Source: Lasiosphaeris hirsuta
Taxonomy: Eukaryota > Ascomycota > Sordariomycetes > Sordariales > Lasiosphaeriaceae
NCBI GenBank assembly: GCA_030549175.1
Contig: JAUKUA010000004.1
Span: forward strand, 3,100,001 to 3,164,000
Direction: 5' to 3'
Length of the DNA: 64,000 bases
Positions 47,498-59,244 of this stretch are shown here, piece by piece. A program made the position numbers and the translations under genes. A model generated the notes under the pieces. The model did no database searches. It was given only the letters and a program-made list of their open reading frames with translations, and had not been told where the DNA came from. Within the stretch, counting starts at the first letter, position 1. The number at the start of each line of letters is the position of its first letter.

Positions 47498-49162
47498 CTA
47501 AAAGTCAATGAGAACGGCCTCACTATCTCTGATTGCCACCTTCTCGGCCGTCTCCAGAGTTTCAACCGTCTCCTTCCCCACAGGCTTCCCGTCGCGGAAG
47601 GACTGACCGGCCCACGTCACCTTGGCCGAATCCTTCTCGTCCACCGACGGTGCCGTCATCCTCTTGACAGAAGCCCCCCTGTGGAACCCAATGTCCACCA
47701 ACACCGTCCCCCGAGTCCCCACCCCGGCGTAGTACGGCTTCATGTTCAACAAGACCAGCCTCTTCAAACCGGTATACGGATCGTAGATGGCGTACCCCGA
47801 GAATTCGCTCTCCTTCAGCCCCGCGGGCGTCGGCAGCGAGGCAATCCTCCCGCCCATCTGGATCGCGTCGGTCCACGATAAGGCCTCAACCACCAACAGC
47901 TGCGATACGAAGACGGGCAGGACGCGGGCCTCACCGCGCTTGCTTGAGCTGACGGGATACAGCAGCGAGTAGCTGCTGAAGCCGGGGGACCCGTCATCCC
48001 CGGGGGTGTTGAGCTGCTGGTCGCTCTGGAAGACGAGGGTGGCGCCCTGGTGAAGGTGGACGCTGGAGGCGTTGCGGACGGCGTAGAGCAGCTCCACATC
48101 GGCCGTCCACAGGGCCTGGGCGAAGGTGTCGGAAACCCCCGGCTTGCCGCTGCAGGCGATCGAGTTGAACTCGCCCACGACCCACTCGGCGCCCGCATCC
48201 ATGGCCGCCTTGGCCGACGGGTAGATCTCGACGTCGGCGTACCGCGCCAGGTCCGTGTGGTTTAGGATGTTGGTGATGGTCGCGCGCCGCTCCCGCGCCG
48301 CGTCGCACGTCGCGAACGCGTACGAGTGGATCGAGTACTGCCCTACTAGTCCTGTTGAGTTGACCCCCGCCGGGATCAGGTCGCTCGGCCGCACCTTGAG
48401 GCCTGTTACGTCGGTTGTGGCGGACGAGGCCCACCATTTTCCGCTGGGCGGTGTTAGTTGGGCGGTGGCGGCTAGACTCAGGGGTACTCGGGGGTAATGG
48501 GTCGCTTCACTAGCCCAAGGTACATACCTACTGGCACCGGACAGCGCAGTGCCAATTCGCGTCGTAAAAGACTTCCATTGATCCACATAGGCTTGGGTAT
48601 TCCTTTGCCAACGGGCGGTGGGATAGTTGGTAGGCTCGTTGCCCAGCTCGTAGTAGAGGATCTTGTCGCCCTGAAGCTGGTGGGATGCGACGGCGAGATC
48701 CTTTGCAATGTCGACGGAATTGTTTCCAAAGTTCAGCGTCGAAACAAAGGCGGTGCCGTTGGGGAAGTTGTCCCATCCCTCGTAGAAGGCGGGACCGATG
48801 GTGACACGATAAATGCCGCCTTTTCCGTTCTCTGTCCGGACGGCCGAGAGCTTCTGGTTGGGGTCGTAGATCATGCTGTCCATCGTGATGCCGCCGGCAC
48901 GGATGATGGGTCTGGCTCCGCGATCGTAGAGGTTCTTTAGCAGCGTGAAAGTCAGGGTCCGCGGCGAGTCAGGCTCGCCAAAGAACTCGGCCCAAAAGGC
49001 CGGCTCGAACGAGTAGCTGACGAACGAGGTGGCATGGGCTTTGGATATGGGCGAAGTGGGATATAAGGTGTCCAGTTTGTAATAGCTAGGCTCCGCTGCA
49101 GTTACTCCCGCGGCTGGCGCCAGTATGCTCCCCGCTGTTACTGCTAGGGTGGAGAACTTCAT
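47498..49162 (-). CDS. secreted GH79-family glycosidase (beta-glucuronidase-like)
   Basis: Retaining glycoside hydrolase of clan A, probably acting on glucuronic acid ends of arabinogalactan or other plant polymers. Exons 49162-48528 and 48443-47498; 526 aa. The start is the ATG at 49162, opening a signal peptide (about 25 residues ending GVTAA). The acid/base Glu is in ELGNEPTNY (about residue 176) and the nucleophile Glu in GEFNSIACSG (about 303). A beta-sandwich C-terminal domain (GH79C type) covers roughly the last 100 residues. The intron 48444-48527 is 84 nt, stop-free and in frame, with gtatgt donor and CTAAC branch, so it could be missed; retained, it adds 28 residues in a loop. Several N-glycosylation sequons are present. 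Confidence 0.88.
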   Translation of the reverse strand: MKFSTLAVTAGSILAPAAGVTAAEPSYYKLDTLYPTSPISKAHATSFVSYSFEPAFWAEFFGEPDSPRTLTFTLLKNLYDRGARPIIRAGGITMDSMIYDPNQKLSAVRTENGKGGIYRVTIGPAFYEGWDNFPNGTAFVSTLNFGNNSVDIAKDLAVASHQLQGDKILYYELGNEPTNYPTARWQRNTQAYVDQWKSFTTRIGTALSGASRYVPWASEATHYPRVPLSLAATAQLTPPSGKWWASSATTDVTGLKVRPSDLIPAGVNSTGLVGQYSIHSYAFATCDAARERRATITNILNHTDLARYADVEIYPSAKAAMDAGAEWVVGEFNSIACSGKPGVSDTFAQALWTADVELLYAVRNASSVHLHQGATLVFQSDQQLNTPGDDGSPGFSSYSLLYPVSSSKRGEARVLPVFVSQLLVVEALSWTDAIQMGGRIASLPTPAGLKESEFSGYAIYDPYTGLKRLVLLNMKPYYAGVGTRGTVLVDIGFHRGASVKRMTAPSVDEKDSAKVTWAGQSFRDGKPVGKETVETLETAEKVAIRDSEAVLIDF

Positions 49163-50886
49163 CTTGAACAACAGCTCGACAACAGAGCAACAAGCCCTCT
49201 CTCTCTGAATGTGCTACGTATTCAAGATAAGAAATCAATGAACTATGGCAGTTATGTATTGGATATTTATCCCTGTTGGGAATCTCCAATCCCCGCATGG
49301 AATGCACCTGCGGATAATCTTCTAGAGCTCAGTAAGAAAAGTTCCAGCAATAAAGGGTCGAGCCGCTCGGTTAAGTTGGCGGCAAAGATGCCACATAGGC
49401 CCGGAACATTTGGTTACGATATATTACTATGTCAGATATCTATCTCTCTATAAACCGCTTTCAACATATTTACTAATACAGTCATGGGTAAACCGTGGGA
49501 TGACAGTCTGAATTGCATTGTAACTGTGCTAGAGTTTAATTCCTTTGGGTAGCTTCATGTTTGCGGCATGAATTTTCCGGGGAGAATGAGAGCTGTAAAT
49601 CTTGGTAAGGACTATTCTCTAAGTTTTGGAGAAAGTCTGAAGCACTTTTATTAACAACGTTATCAAGGGCAAAGACAAGAATTTACCAAGGAAATATTTT
49701 TTTCGAACACCAAATTCAATACGTTGCTCCAACCGCTGCAAGGATTACTGGGGGCAGCTGATAGCCAAGGCTGATGGAATCTGAGCTTGGAATCATACCT
49801 CATTTATACCTTGCTTGCACGTCGTGGTGTTGAGGCTCAGAGCGATATCCCGGGCGCCCACGAAGCTCCCTTGCATGTCAAGATTGTCAATGAATTGCCT
49901 CTTTGTCAATGGCCCCTTTCTCGATGGTGATTTTGGTGCACGGGCCTCCCCCTGAGATGAGGTCCAGTTTGGTAGACAAGGCACACGGTCCGCCCCGGCT
50001 GGCAGCGTTGGCAGTCAGGGATCCACTATCATGGCGATTGGGCTCTGCAGTTCGCAGGAGTGCACAGACCAGCCAATTCGCCTATATATTGCTCGCCTCT
50101 CTCCCCGTTTCTCCGAAACCCTTTCCTCTTTTTTTTCTTTAGCTCTCTTTGCCTTTTGGCTTAGATCAAGTGTAGTATCTGTTCTTTTCAGTTTAATCTC
50201 TGAAACTACTCTACGGAGTAGAATCTTGATTATACTAATTTTTGTCCCTCGGAGGACTTCCCTCTGGGCTTGCCCATGGTCGTCCTTCACTGTGTCCCTG
50301 GTCTTACACTGCCTCCAGGCGACGCGAACTTTTTTCATTGCACTCTTAGGCATCGCCTGGGATGCGAGGAAAAAACCTTGCCGTGCTGAAAATTGGTGAC
50401 TGCCCTGCCTGCTGTTGCTGCAATTGAGCGATGGCAGTCAGACAAATTGTCCGTCCTGCATCATTCTGAAGGGCCATCGGCGTATTGATGGAACCCACTC
50501 GCTGGAGAGGCCTGTCCGCCCTCCGCCTGTTGGTGCGTATGCTAGGTCTTGAAGTAAACGGGGGGTGCCTTGTTAATCAGGCCTAGGGTTCCTCGGTATC
50601 ACGATAGGGTTGTATGTTGGAGAAGGTCAATGGTCAACCAAAAAAATTCCAGTGGGGTTGAAGCCAGTGAAATGCAGACCTTGGTAATCGCGACGCGCCG
50701 CGGGGTAACAGCGGACAGTCGGAGACAAGTACCTACTGCGCTCCAAATCTTAACTCCGCAGTTTGCATCACCAACGGCTCGACTAGCTTCCTAAGAACCA
50801 ACTCCCGCCATGATATCATCCATTTCATGATCTCGAGATCCAATCGAATGTGACGTCCTCCGCTCCATTTCGCGACACCCTAAGCC
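49163..50886. other. divergent intergenic (GH79 / DDB1)
   Basis: AT-rich 1.7 kb. A pyrimidine-rich patch lies near 50095-50160, and TCTACGGAGTAGA, a short palindrome, near 50210. No gene supported. Confidence 0.5.
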
Positions 50887-53800
50887 ATGGCCTACATCGC
50901 TCCCATCCACCGGCCGACCAGTGTACGCCATGCGCTACGTACCCATCTCCTATCGGCCGACGAGGAGAGTCTGGTGCTCTCGTAAGAACCCCCCCCCTCT
51001 CCTGCTTGTGTGCCCTTCCGGTGCGCTGCGACGCCAAACAGTCCAAGTGCTGACAGTGTTCCCTCCAGAAAAGCCAACCGCATAGAGATATGGCGTCTCT
51101 CCGAGAACACCCTGACCATGGTGCACTCCAAGGTCATCAATGGCACCATCTCGGTCCTCCAAAAGCTCCGCCCCATGTTCTCCCAGACCGACCTCCTCTT
51201 TGTCGGCACCGAGCGATTCGAGTACTTCACCCTGGCGTGGAATCCTGAGACGGTCCAGCTCGATACGGCGGAACCCTTCACCGACCCCGGCGAGCACCAC
51301 ATGCGCGACTCGCAGAGCCACGACAAGTGCCTCGTCGACCCCAGCGGCCGCTACATGGCCATGCACCTCTGGGAGGGCATTCTGACCATCATGCGCCTGG
51401 GCAATCGCAAGACCACGGCGACGTCGCTGGAGTGGATGGACCAGGTGCGCCTGTCGGAGCTCTTCATCAAGGCGAGCACCTTCCTGTACACCGAGACGGG
51501 CCATCCCAAAATCGCCTTCCTATACCAGACCCGTGCCGACTCGAACGACTCCAAGCTGGCGACGTACCGGCTGACATCTGACGACCGCGACACGCTGGCG
51601 TCGCGCTTCGACGCTGCGCGCGACAGGGATCTCGATACTGACATCCCCGACGCCGGCGCCGCCATGCTGATCCCTGTGAGGAAGGTGGAGGAAGAGGTCA
51701 AGCGGCACAACTTCCGGAATGTGGAAACGGCAAAGGCACACCTCGGCGGCCTGATAGTGGTGGGCGAGACGAGGTTGCAGTACATTGACGAGGTCACCAA
51801 GAGGATGGTCGAGTCCGCCCTCAAGGAGGCCAGCATCTTTGTAGCCTGGGCCGAGTACGACACCACGCATTATTTTCTGGCCGATGACTATGGGAGTTTG
51901 CACCTCCTTTCGATCATCACCAACGGCGTTGTCGTCACGGGCATGGAGACTTCCCGTATTGGTACGACATCGCGCGCAAGCAGCCTGGTCTACCTCGGCG
52001 ATAACCTCTTGTTTGTGGCGTCACATTATGGCGATTCGCAGCTATTTCGCATCGATTTGCTGAGCAAAAATTACAAGGAGATTGTTCAGCTGGCCCAGGT
52101 CCTCCCAAACATCGGCCCTATCTTGGATTTCGCCGTGATGGATATGGGGAACAGGGAGAATGATAGCCAGCTGGGCAACGAGTATTCGTCCGGACAGGCC
52201 CGCATCGTTACGGGAAGCGGCGTTCACAAGGACGGGACCCTGAGGAGTGTACGAAGTGGTGTTGGCCTGGAGGATGTGGGAATCCTGGGTGACTTGGACT
52301 ATACCCGCAAACTGTTCTCCATTGCGTCTTATGGCTCTCGGAAGGTCGATACCTTGGTTGTGTCCTTTCTGACTGAGACCCGCGTCTTTAGATTCGACCC
52401 TGAGGGAGAGGTCGAGGAAGTGGAATCGTTCTGCGGCATGGCGCTTGACAAGCAGACGTTCTTGGCCGCAAATCTACCTCATGGGCAGCTTTTGCAAGTC
52501 ACAACAGCAGGTGTCACTATCCTAGACGCTGAAAGCGGTATCGCGATATCATCGTGGGCCCCGAAAGACAACAAGAGGGCCATTACAAACGCCTCGGCGA
52601 ACAAGCACTGTTTATTGCTATCCGTGGGAGGCACTGCTCTTGTGTCGCTTAGCCTGAAAAGCCCGACAAGCCTGACCCATGATATCTATGTCATGCAGGA
52701 AAAGGAAGTCAGCGAAAAGGACCAAATAGCCTGCATTCACGTTGCGCCCCAGCTGTCTGGCTCCGGGTCCAGTATTGGGGTGGTTGGGTTTTGGTCATCT
52801 GGCACCGTCTCCATCATCGACATGGACTCGCTGGAGCCCATACACGGGGAGTCGCTCCGCAAGTCGCAGGATGACGCTTCCATACCCCGTGACCTGGTCC
52901 TTGTCCAGGTCCTGCCACGTGAAGTAGCAGGACCGACGCTGTTCGTTGCTATGGAGGACGGAAACGTCGTCACTTTTAGCATTTCCAGCGGCCTCAAGTT
53001 GTCCGGGAGGAAGAGCGTCATTTTGGGCACGAGGCAGGCTCGGTTCCATCTACTTCCCCAGCGGGGCGGCGTTTACAGCATCTTTGCTACGACGGAGCAT
53101 CCTAGCTTGATCTACGGCTCGGAGAGGAGAATCATCTACTCAGCTGTCACGGCCACGGATGCGACCTGCGTCTGCCCGTTCGACACCGAGGCGTTCCCTG
53201 GTGCCATTGTGGTGGCGACAGATTCGCAGATTAAGATTTCGCAAATCGACACCGAGAGGCAGACGCATGTCGTTTCGTTGCTGATGGGCGAGATGGTTAG
53301 GCGTATTGCATACTCACCGGCTGAAAAGGTGTTTGGCCTTGGATGTATCAAGCGGGAACTCATTAATGGCGAGGAGATTATTGAAAGCTCTTTCAAGCTC
53401 GTCGACGAAATCAAGTTTGACCAGGTTGGAAAAACTATCCCGCTGAGGACGCCTTCGGTTACAGAAATGGTCGAAGCTGTTATCAGAGCAGAGCTTATTG
53501 ATTCTTACGGCAACCTCGTGGAGAGGTTTATTGTCGGCACTAGTTACTTGCCCGACCCAGACTACGGCACCGCGAGCGACATCCGCGGCCGGATCATCGT
53601 CCTCGGAATCGATAGCGACAGGAACCCGTACCAAGTCTTGGAGCACAAGTTGAAGGGGGCGTGCCGATCTCTCGCCATCATGGATGGCAAGATCGTAGCG
53701 GCGCTTACAAAAACCGTTGTTGTCAGCGCGTACGAGGAGACGTCGACTACGACGGGCCAGCTTACACGGCTCGCCTCATACCGTCCCTCGACATATCCCG

Positions 53801-54515
53801 TCGACATTGCAATCCATGGCAACACAATTGCGGTTGCAGACCTGACCAAGTCGGTGTCGCTGGTACGGTACGAGACCAGCGAGGAGGGCGCATCGCCCAA
53901 GCTCGTAGAGGTTGCGCGGCACTACCAGTCGGCGTGGGCGACTGCCGTGTGCCACGTTGAGGATGAGTCGTGGCTCGAGGCTGATGCCGACGGCAACCTG
54001 ATGGTGCTGCGGCGTAACCCAGAAGGTGTGACGGCCGAGGATAAAAGGCGGCTGGAGGTCACGAGCGAGCTGAGCCTGGGTGAGATGGTGAATAAGATCC
54101 GGAGTATCTCGGTGGACACGAGTCCCGGAGCAATGATCATTCCAAAGGCGTTTCTGGGGACGGTGAGTTTTTTTCCCTTCTACGGCCAAGATGGGGAAAG
54201 CTAATGGTGCGATAGGTCGAGGGCGGTATATACATGTTCGGCACAGTGGCGCCGCACGCTCAGGATCTGCTGCTGCGGTTCCAGGCGAAGTTGGCCACTG
54301 TCATTCAGACTGTAGGCCACATCGAGTTCCGGGACTATAGGTCATTTAGAAACGGGGAGCGGCAGGGCGATGGGCCTTTCCGGTTCCTGGATGGCGAGCT
54401 GCTGGAGAGGTTTTTGGACGTGGATGAGGAGACACAACAGGAGATCTGCCAGGGTCTGGGGCCGAGTGTCGAAGATTTGCGAAATATGGTCGAAGAGCTC
54501 AGACGGCTACACTAG
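50887..54515 (+). CDS. ddb1: DNA damage-binding protein 1 homologue (DDB1), CUL4 ligase adaptor
   Basis: Triple beta-propeller adaptor that links CUL4 to DCAF substrate receptors; in Neurospora the CUL4-DDB1 complex also directs heterochromatin formation. Exons 50887-50981, 51069-54162, 54216-54515; 1162 aa, close to the usual about 1140. The N-terminus MAYIAPIHRPTSVRHA and the strand ANRIEIWRL, joined across intron 1 by a split Ser codon, match the family start. The MMS1_N region is followed by propeller repeats and a C-terminal CPSF_A domain from about residue 800 (ESSFKLVDE...IAVADLTKSVSL). The last exon holds the helical end (RFLDGELLERFLDVDEETQ...). No interruption over 3 kb of coding sequence. 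Confidence 0.94.
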
Positions 54516-55039
54516 AGGGCGTATTGCGGGGAATATTCATTTTAAATGTAGACAATTGCTTAGAAGTGGGATGTGGGTCAAATTAGGAGTGTCGGGGATA
54601 CCTAGGTTGGTGTTGACTAGGTTGGTGTTGGAGCTGTCATGACCAAAGCTCCACGCTCTAGCTTCAAGTTGCAAGCTCCTCTCATGCTGAATGGCGATCG
54701 TTGACGAGTGATGAGCGAGCGCCTTGGCACGGCCTGACAGACAGCTGGCATGGATTTCCCTGCGGCCGCCAGCCAGTTGCGGGAGATATCGGGCATCCCA
54801 CGGGCCAATCACAGCGTCGGTATTAACCAATGGGAGCCTGAGGCCGCCATTTAGCCACGACTTGCCAAAGTGGAAACAAGCTCGGCCCAGAAAAACCTCA
54901 GCTCATGATTTCTCGAATCGAGGGAGCTTCCACCAATCCAGCCCATCCCAATTGAACCTGCGACCCGGACCCGGACGTCACCCCTCCCAGCGAACTCGCC
55001 AGCCGACGCGACGAGATCCTCCTCCCTCCGAAACTCCCA
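54516..55039. other. intergenic (ddb1 to Rieske)
   Basis: Head-to-tail spacer. A 14-bp unit CTAGGTTGGTGTTG is repeated at 54602-54615 and 54617-54630. Otherwise nothing. Confidence 0.5.
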
Positions 55040-56102
55040 ATGGCGCCCCTCACCAACGCATCGCGTGCCCTTGCGCGGTCGTCGCTCCGCTCGGCCGCCA
55101 CGGCCTCGGCGTCGACGACACCAATCCGCGCCGCCGCCCTGAGCACCACCACGTCCGCCCAAGGCGCCTCGGCCACGTCCAGCTACGAGAGCCCCTTCAA
55201 GAGCGCCGGCAATACCAACAAGATTCCCGACTTTAAGAAGTACATGTCCAAGGGCTCCGGCGGCGGCAACCAGATCTTTGGCTATTTCATGGTCGGCACC
55301 CTCGGTGCCATCTCGGCTGCGGGCGCCAAGTCTACGATTACGGGTGAGTCTCTATCTAGTGGGAGGTGGGAGGGGGGAGGGCCAATTGGGAGTCAATTGG
55401 GCTGGGATGGGGCGGGTGAGGTGTTGGAAAACGCCGGGCCCGGACTGCGCGCGTGGCATGGGCTTGGCGTCGGATGCGATGGGAGGCGTGGTTTTTGGGC
55501 ACAAGGTGCATGTGGAACAAGGCTGACGATGAATTGACGTGTAGAGTTCCTGAAGAACATGTCGGCTTCGGCTGATGTCCTTGCCATGGCCAAGGTTGAG
55601 GTTGACCTCGCCGCCATCCCGGAGGGCAAGAACGTAAGCCACCCCCGATACCCCTTGAGTGAGGTTCTTGTCTGAGAGAACCAATTGACTGATTATCGGA
55701 ATACACAGGTCGTCATCAAGTGGAGAGGAAAGCCCATCTTCATCCGCCACCGCACCGCTGCCGAGATCGAGGAGGCCAACAAGGTTACCGTTGCCTCATT
55801 AAGAGATCCCCAGGCCGACGACGACCGCGTGAAGAAGCCCGAGTGGCTCGTCATGGTTGGTATGTTTGCGAGGGAGAAGCAAGAAGGCGATTGCGAAGAT
55901 GACTAACCGAGAAATGACAGGCGTCTGCACACACCTGGGATGCGTTCCCATCGGCGAGGCCGGTGAGTACGGAGGCTGGTTCTGCCCCTGCCACGGTTCT
56001 CACTACGACATCTCCGGTCGTATAAGGAAAGGACCCGCTCCTCTCAATCTCGAGATCCCCTCATACGACTTCCCCGAGGAGGACAAGCTGGTCATCGGTT
56101 AA
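55040..56102 (+). CDS. Rieske iron-sulfur subunit of cytochrome bc1 complex
   Basis: Transfers electrons from ubiquinol to cytochrome c1 in complex III of the mitochondrial inner membrane (Neurospora fes-1, yeast RIP1). Exons 55040-55343, 55545-55633, 55709-55859, 55921-56102; 241 aa. An Ala/Ser/Arg-rich matrix presequence (about 1-35) is followed by a single transmembrane helix around [17 protein letters not shown] and a Gly/Ala hinge region. The 2Fe-2S cluster is bound by boxes CTHLGC (C184, H186) and CPCHGS (C203, H206), with the C189-C205 disulfide pair; both are intact. The C-terminal [14 protein letters not shown] is standard. Certain call. Confidence 0.97.
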
Positions 56103-58651
56103 ACAGTGGATAGGGGATGTATTAATATGAGGGGAGGACGACCAGAGAGGATGAGGAGGAGAAGTGGCGGTTTCGGATTCCGTCCCTATAGACATCAAGA
56201 CACCGAGTGCCCGGGTGCTGCTTGGGTTTGGGCATTTGTTTTCTTCCTAGACTTCCTTTGCTCTTGGCCAATGCCGCTGTACAAAAAGGACAACCGGAGC
56301 ATCAAAACGTATTGGAATCCAAGCTCTTTTTTTTCACTGGTACTGTTATGGTCTTGCATCTCTCTGCTGTGAGCTTTGACGGGCTACTCTTTTAGGGCTG
56401 CGGATCGTGTTTCTCGTCGGCGTCACGCAACCTGAGGTCGGTGCTTGCTAGGCAGAGGGGAGAGCGAGCACAGCAGGATCACCGCGCCGATGGGACTAGT
56501 GAGCCAGGTAAAACGAGGAATTCAGGACAATGATTGCCGTGATGGGCCTTGGGATTCGAATCTGCGCCGTGGCGTCGGACGGCATGCTAACTACAAAGGT
56601 TCAGAGGATGAGCCTGAGGAGACTTTCATGCAAAACAGCAACAATGGCGACCGGATAAACGATCTTAAAACTTGGTTGAAGACCTCGGCTCCAAACACAT
56701 AATGAGGTGCCGCACATAGACCTACTATGTCACCTTTCGCCCTTTGGGAGGGCATGGTTGGGAAGATTAGGTAGGACCTCCCCATCTCAGATCTCGAGAA
56801 ACAGTAATTTCGGTTTAGTTGTCCGTCAGTGGTGATCATACGCAACCAGAGATGCTCTCTGCCAGAGTGACCCCCTCGAGCAGTTCATGCAGGCTGGTAG
56901 GCTACACTTGCTCGTTTGTGTCAAGGCATTGCAGTGCTGGCCTCATGCCTTGAACCCGTGCTCTGCGGGGTGCCGATACGCATAGGCAGCTATAGGGATG
57001 ACGGGGGTTGGCGAGGATGGGGAATTGGGACAGGCCATGGTGAATTCCCATTGTTTCCCCGTCGAATGGTGATGGGATCACATTCTCGCTTTTTGGCGCT
57101 ATGATCAGATCACCGGGCCTTGCTTACCGAAAGGTGATTGCCAGACGCCCAAGAAACATCTCACGGAGCGAGTCTGGCTGCGCGGGTTTCCTCTTTTGGA
57201 GAGAGCATGATTCGCAACTGCAAGGCACTCGGCAGGCAGAGGGCCGGACGTTGTCGGTATTCCCGCTAGAAATACCGTACATCTCGCCCATCTCAAATCT
57301 CGAGTTAAGTGTAGATGAGTGGTGGGAATAAGAAAAGCCACAAGAGAAAGGACAAGACAAGGAGCCGAATATGATCTGGACTATGGACATCAGCTCCAGA
57401 GACCCATTTACCAGTCCTCAGCAGCTTGTCCTCCCTCATCTCGTTTCGTCTGATGTCCGGCGTTTCCAAGCTACCCGGTGTTTTCCCCTTGTTGGGCCTG
57501 TCCCCTTCGTCGTCAGCAAGACAAGAGCGGGTGATGTAGTCAGCACGCACCACCGTGCTGCAGGGTGTCAAGGGAAAGAGCGTTCCGCTTCCCAATTAAG
57601 ATGGCTGGTGTTTGGAGCGGTGTGCGGGTGGCAAAGCGCTGAGCACTCGAGGAAGGAAAGCCGCGCTCATGTGCAGTGCCAACTGTTTGTGCAGCGTCTG
57701 AGGAATTCTCCGAATCAAAGCTGACCTTTGCCTGTTCGCTAACACACTCACTCTAGAACTTGCGGCAGTGCAGTTAGCAGGCAGAATGGGCGGGACCGTG
57801 CGAGGCCGGCGCTTGGCTGTTTCCGAACCCCCCTGCAACCCCAGACCTCTGTTGATGAGGTGATGGCGTGCATGCGGCTCAGCTAACCCTCCACAGCGAC
57901 TTGAGACGGCCAACGTCCCACCTTCCGTCTGATCTGATGGCGTCCCGCCAGGGCAAGATCGTCTCAAACATGTTGCTTTCTGCCTCGTGCCTCAGCTAGA
58001 GGCCCAACCCAGCACGGTGCCAGTACGACACCCTCTTTTTTGTCACATCGCTGCCGTCGGCAAGCTCCCCGATCGATCGAAGGATCTGTGAGACCCAGCG
58101 TTGGGCCCTGGCCTGTGCTGCCACCCACTTCACGGCCCGCGATCCGAAGCTGCTTGCCCTGTGTCCATGGATGTCTCTGGCTCAGACTTACTCCTGCCAG
58201 CCACAATCTGTACTGAACATTCTAGCGTTTGTTGGCGGCGTCTGCAATTGGGATGCCTGCTGCTGGGCGCTGTCACGGCGGAAAGACCGTGCTCCGTCTG
58301 GTGCAGCTCTCGGCCCCCGGCCCTTCCCTCTTCCTTTCTCTTGCTAGCTGCTGCGATGTATCTGATTTTACCACAAGTCGGTTGCTCACCTGCCTCATGA
58401 GCGCCCTTGGAAACATCTCATCTCCCATCCAGACAAGCAATTCATTCTCCCGCCAAGCGGCTGATGTGTTTTCCCCTGCCCTCTCATCGACAATATGACA
58501 AGGCGAAGATCGCCGCTCTTGGTCCCTCACGGACCATGATTTCCCAGGCTCCTTGATTGAGATGCCGGCCAGGGGGTCAAAGCTAGCAAACTTCCAAACA
58601 GGAAGTGCGACTTTTCGCTAAGTCTTCCCGCCGCTGGCCTGCCACACACAC

Positions 58652-58692
58652 CTGGGCATGGCTGGGCATGGCTGGGCATGGCTGGGCATGGC
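58652..58692. repeat. tandem repeat, 4 x 10 bp (GCTGGGCATG)
   Basis: Three perfect copies plus a first copy with one change. The period of 10 bp is close to one helical turn. Confidence 0.9.
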
Positions 58693-58737
58693 AACAGGGT
58701 GCTCCCCACACAGCACACCCCCTGCTCGTGCCGACCG

Positions 58738-58758
58738 CCCCCCCCCCCCCCCCCCCCC
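58738..58758. repeat. poly-C tract (C21)
   Basis: Twenty-one consecutive C residues 45 bp after the 10-bp tandem repeat; likely length-variable. Confidence 0.9.
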
Positions 58759-59244
58759 AGTTGAGCATATCGAGACATCCCTTGAGGAGGGAGGTCGTTC
58801 CGGATTCCAGTGTAGCCGGCCGCGCCCCTTCCAGGGCAGCGGCTCGCTGGGCATGGCAGCAGCGCGGTTGACAGGGTCAACGATGTCAACGATGTCACTC
58901 CTCGCTGTGATCGCTGGGGCAAGCCTCCTTAGCGAAGGGTTGAGGATCCCAGGATCCATGCCTAGCATGAGACGACGCTTCCCGCCCGATCATCAACCGC
59001 CACTGTGCCCGTCGCTCATGTCACGTATAAGACTTGTCGGCCGACCCGGGGAACATGTCTCGCTCTCCTTTTGATTCTCACGCTCTTTTCATCTGACCAT
59101 CTTCGGTTCTTTTTTTTTCTTCTGGTCCAGTTCTGTGAACTTTTGTTTCTCGACACTCTTTTAGTAATCTCCAGGCCGGGCCTCATATATTATTCATTCC
59201 TCTATTCGAATCGCGTCGATCGCTACCCGAAGTCTACCGTCGAG

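Larger units (their letters stand above)
56103..59244. other. long gene-free region with repeats
   Basis: 3.1 kb without a supported gene. It contains a 4 x 10-bp tandem repeat (58652-58692) and a C21 tract (58738-58758). A pyrimidine-rich leader with a long T run (about 59060-59140) precedes the secreted-protein gene and suggests strong expression. Short frames on either strand have no family resemblance. Confidence 0.5.

Noticed and set aside
56530..56575. tRNA T-arm-like GGGATTCGAATC
   Set aside because: The motif is a palindrome and no D arm, anticodon stem or acceptor pairs can be built on either strand.
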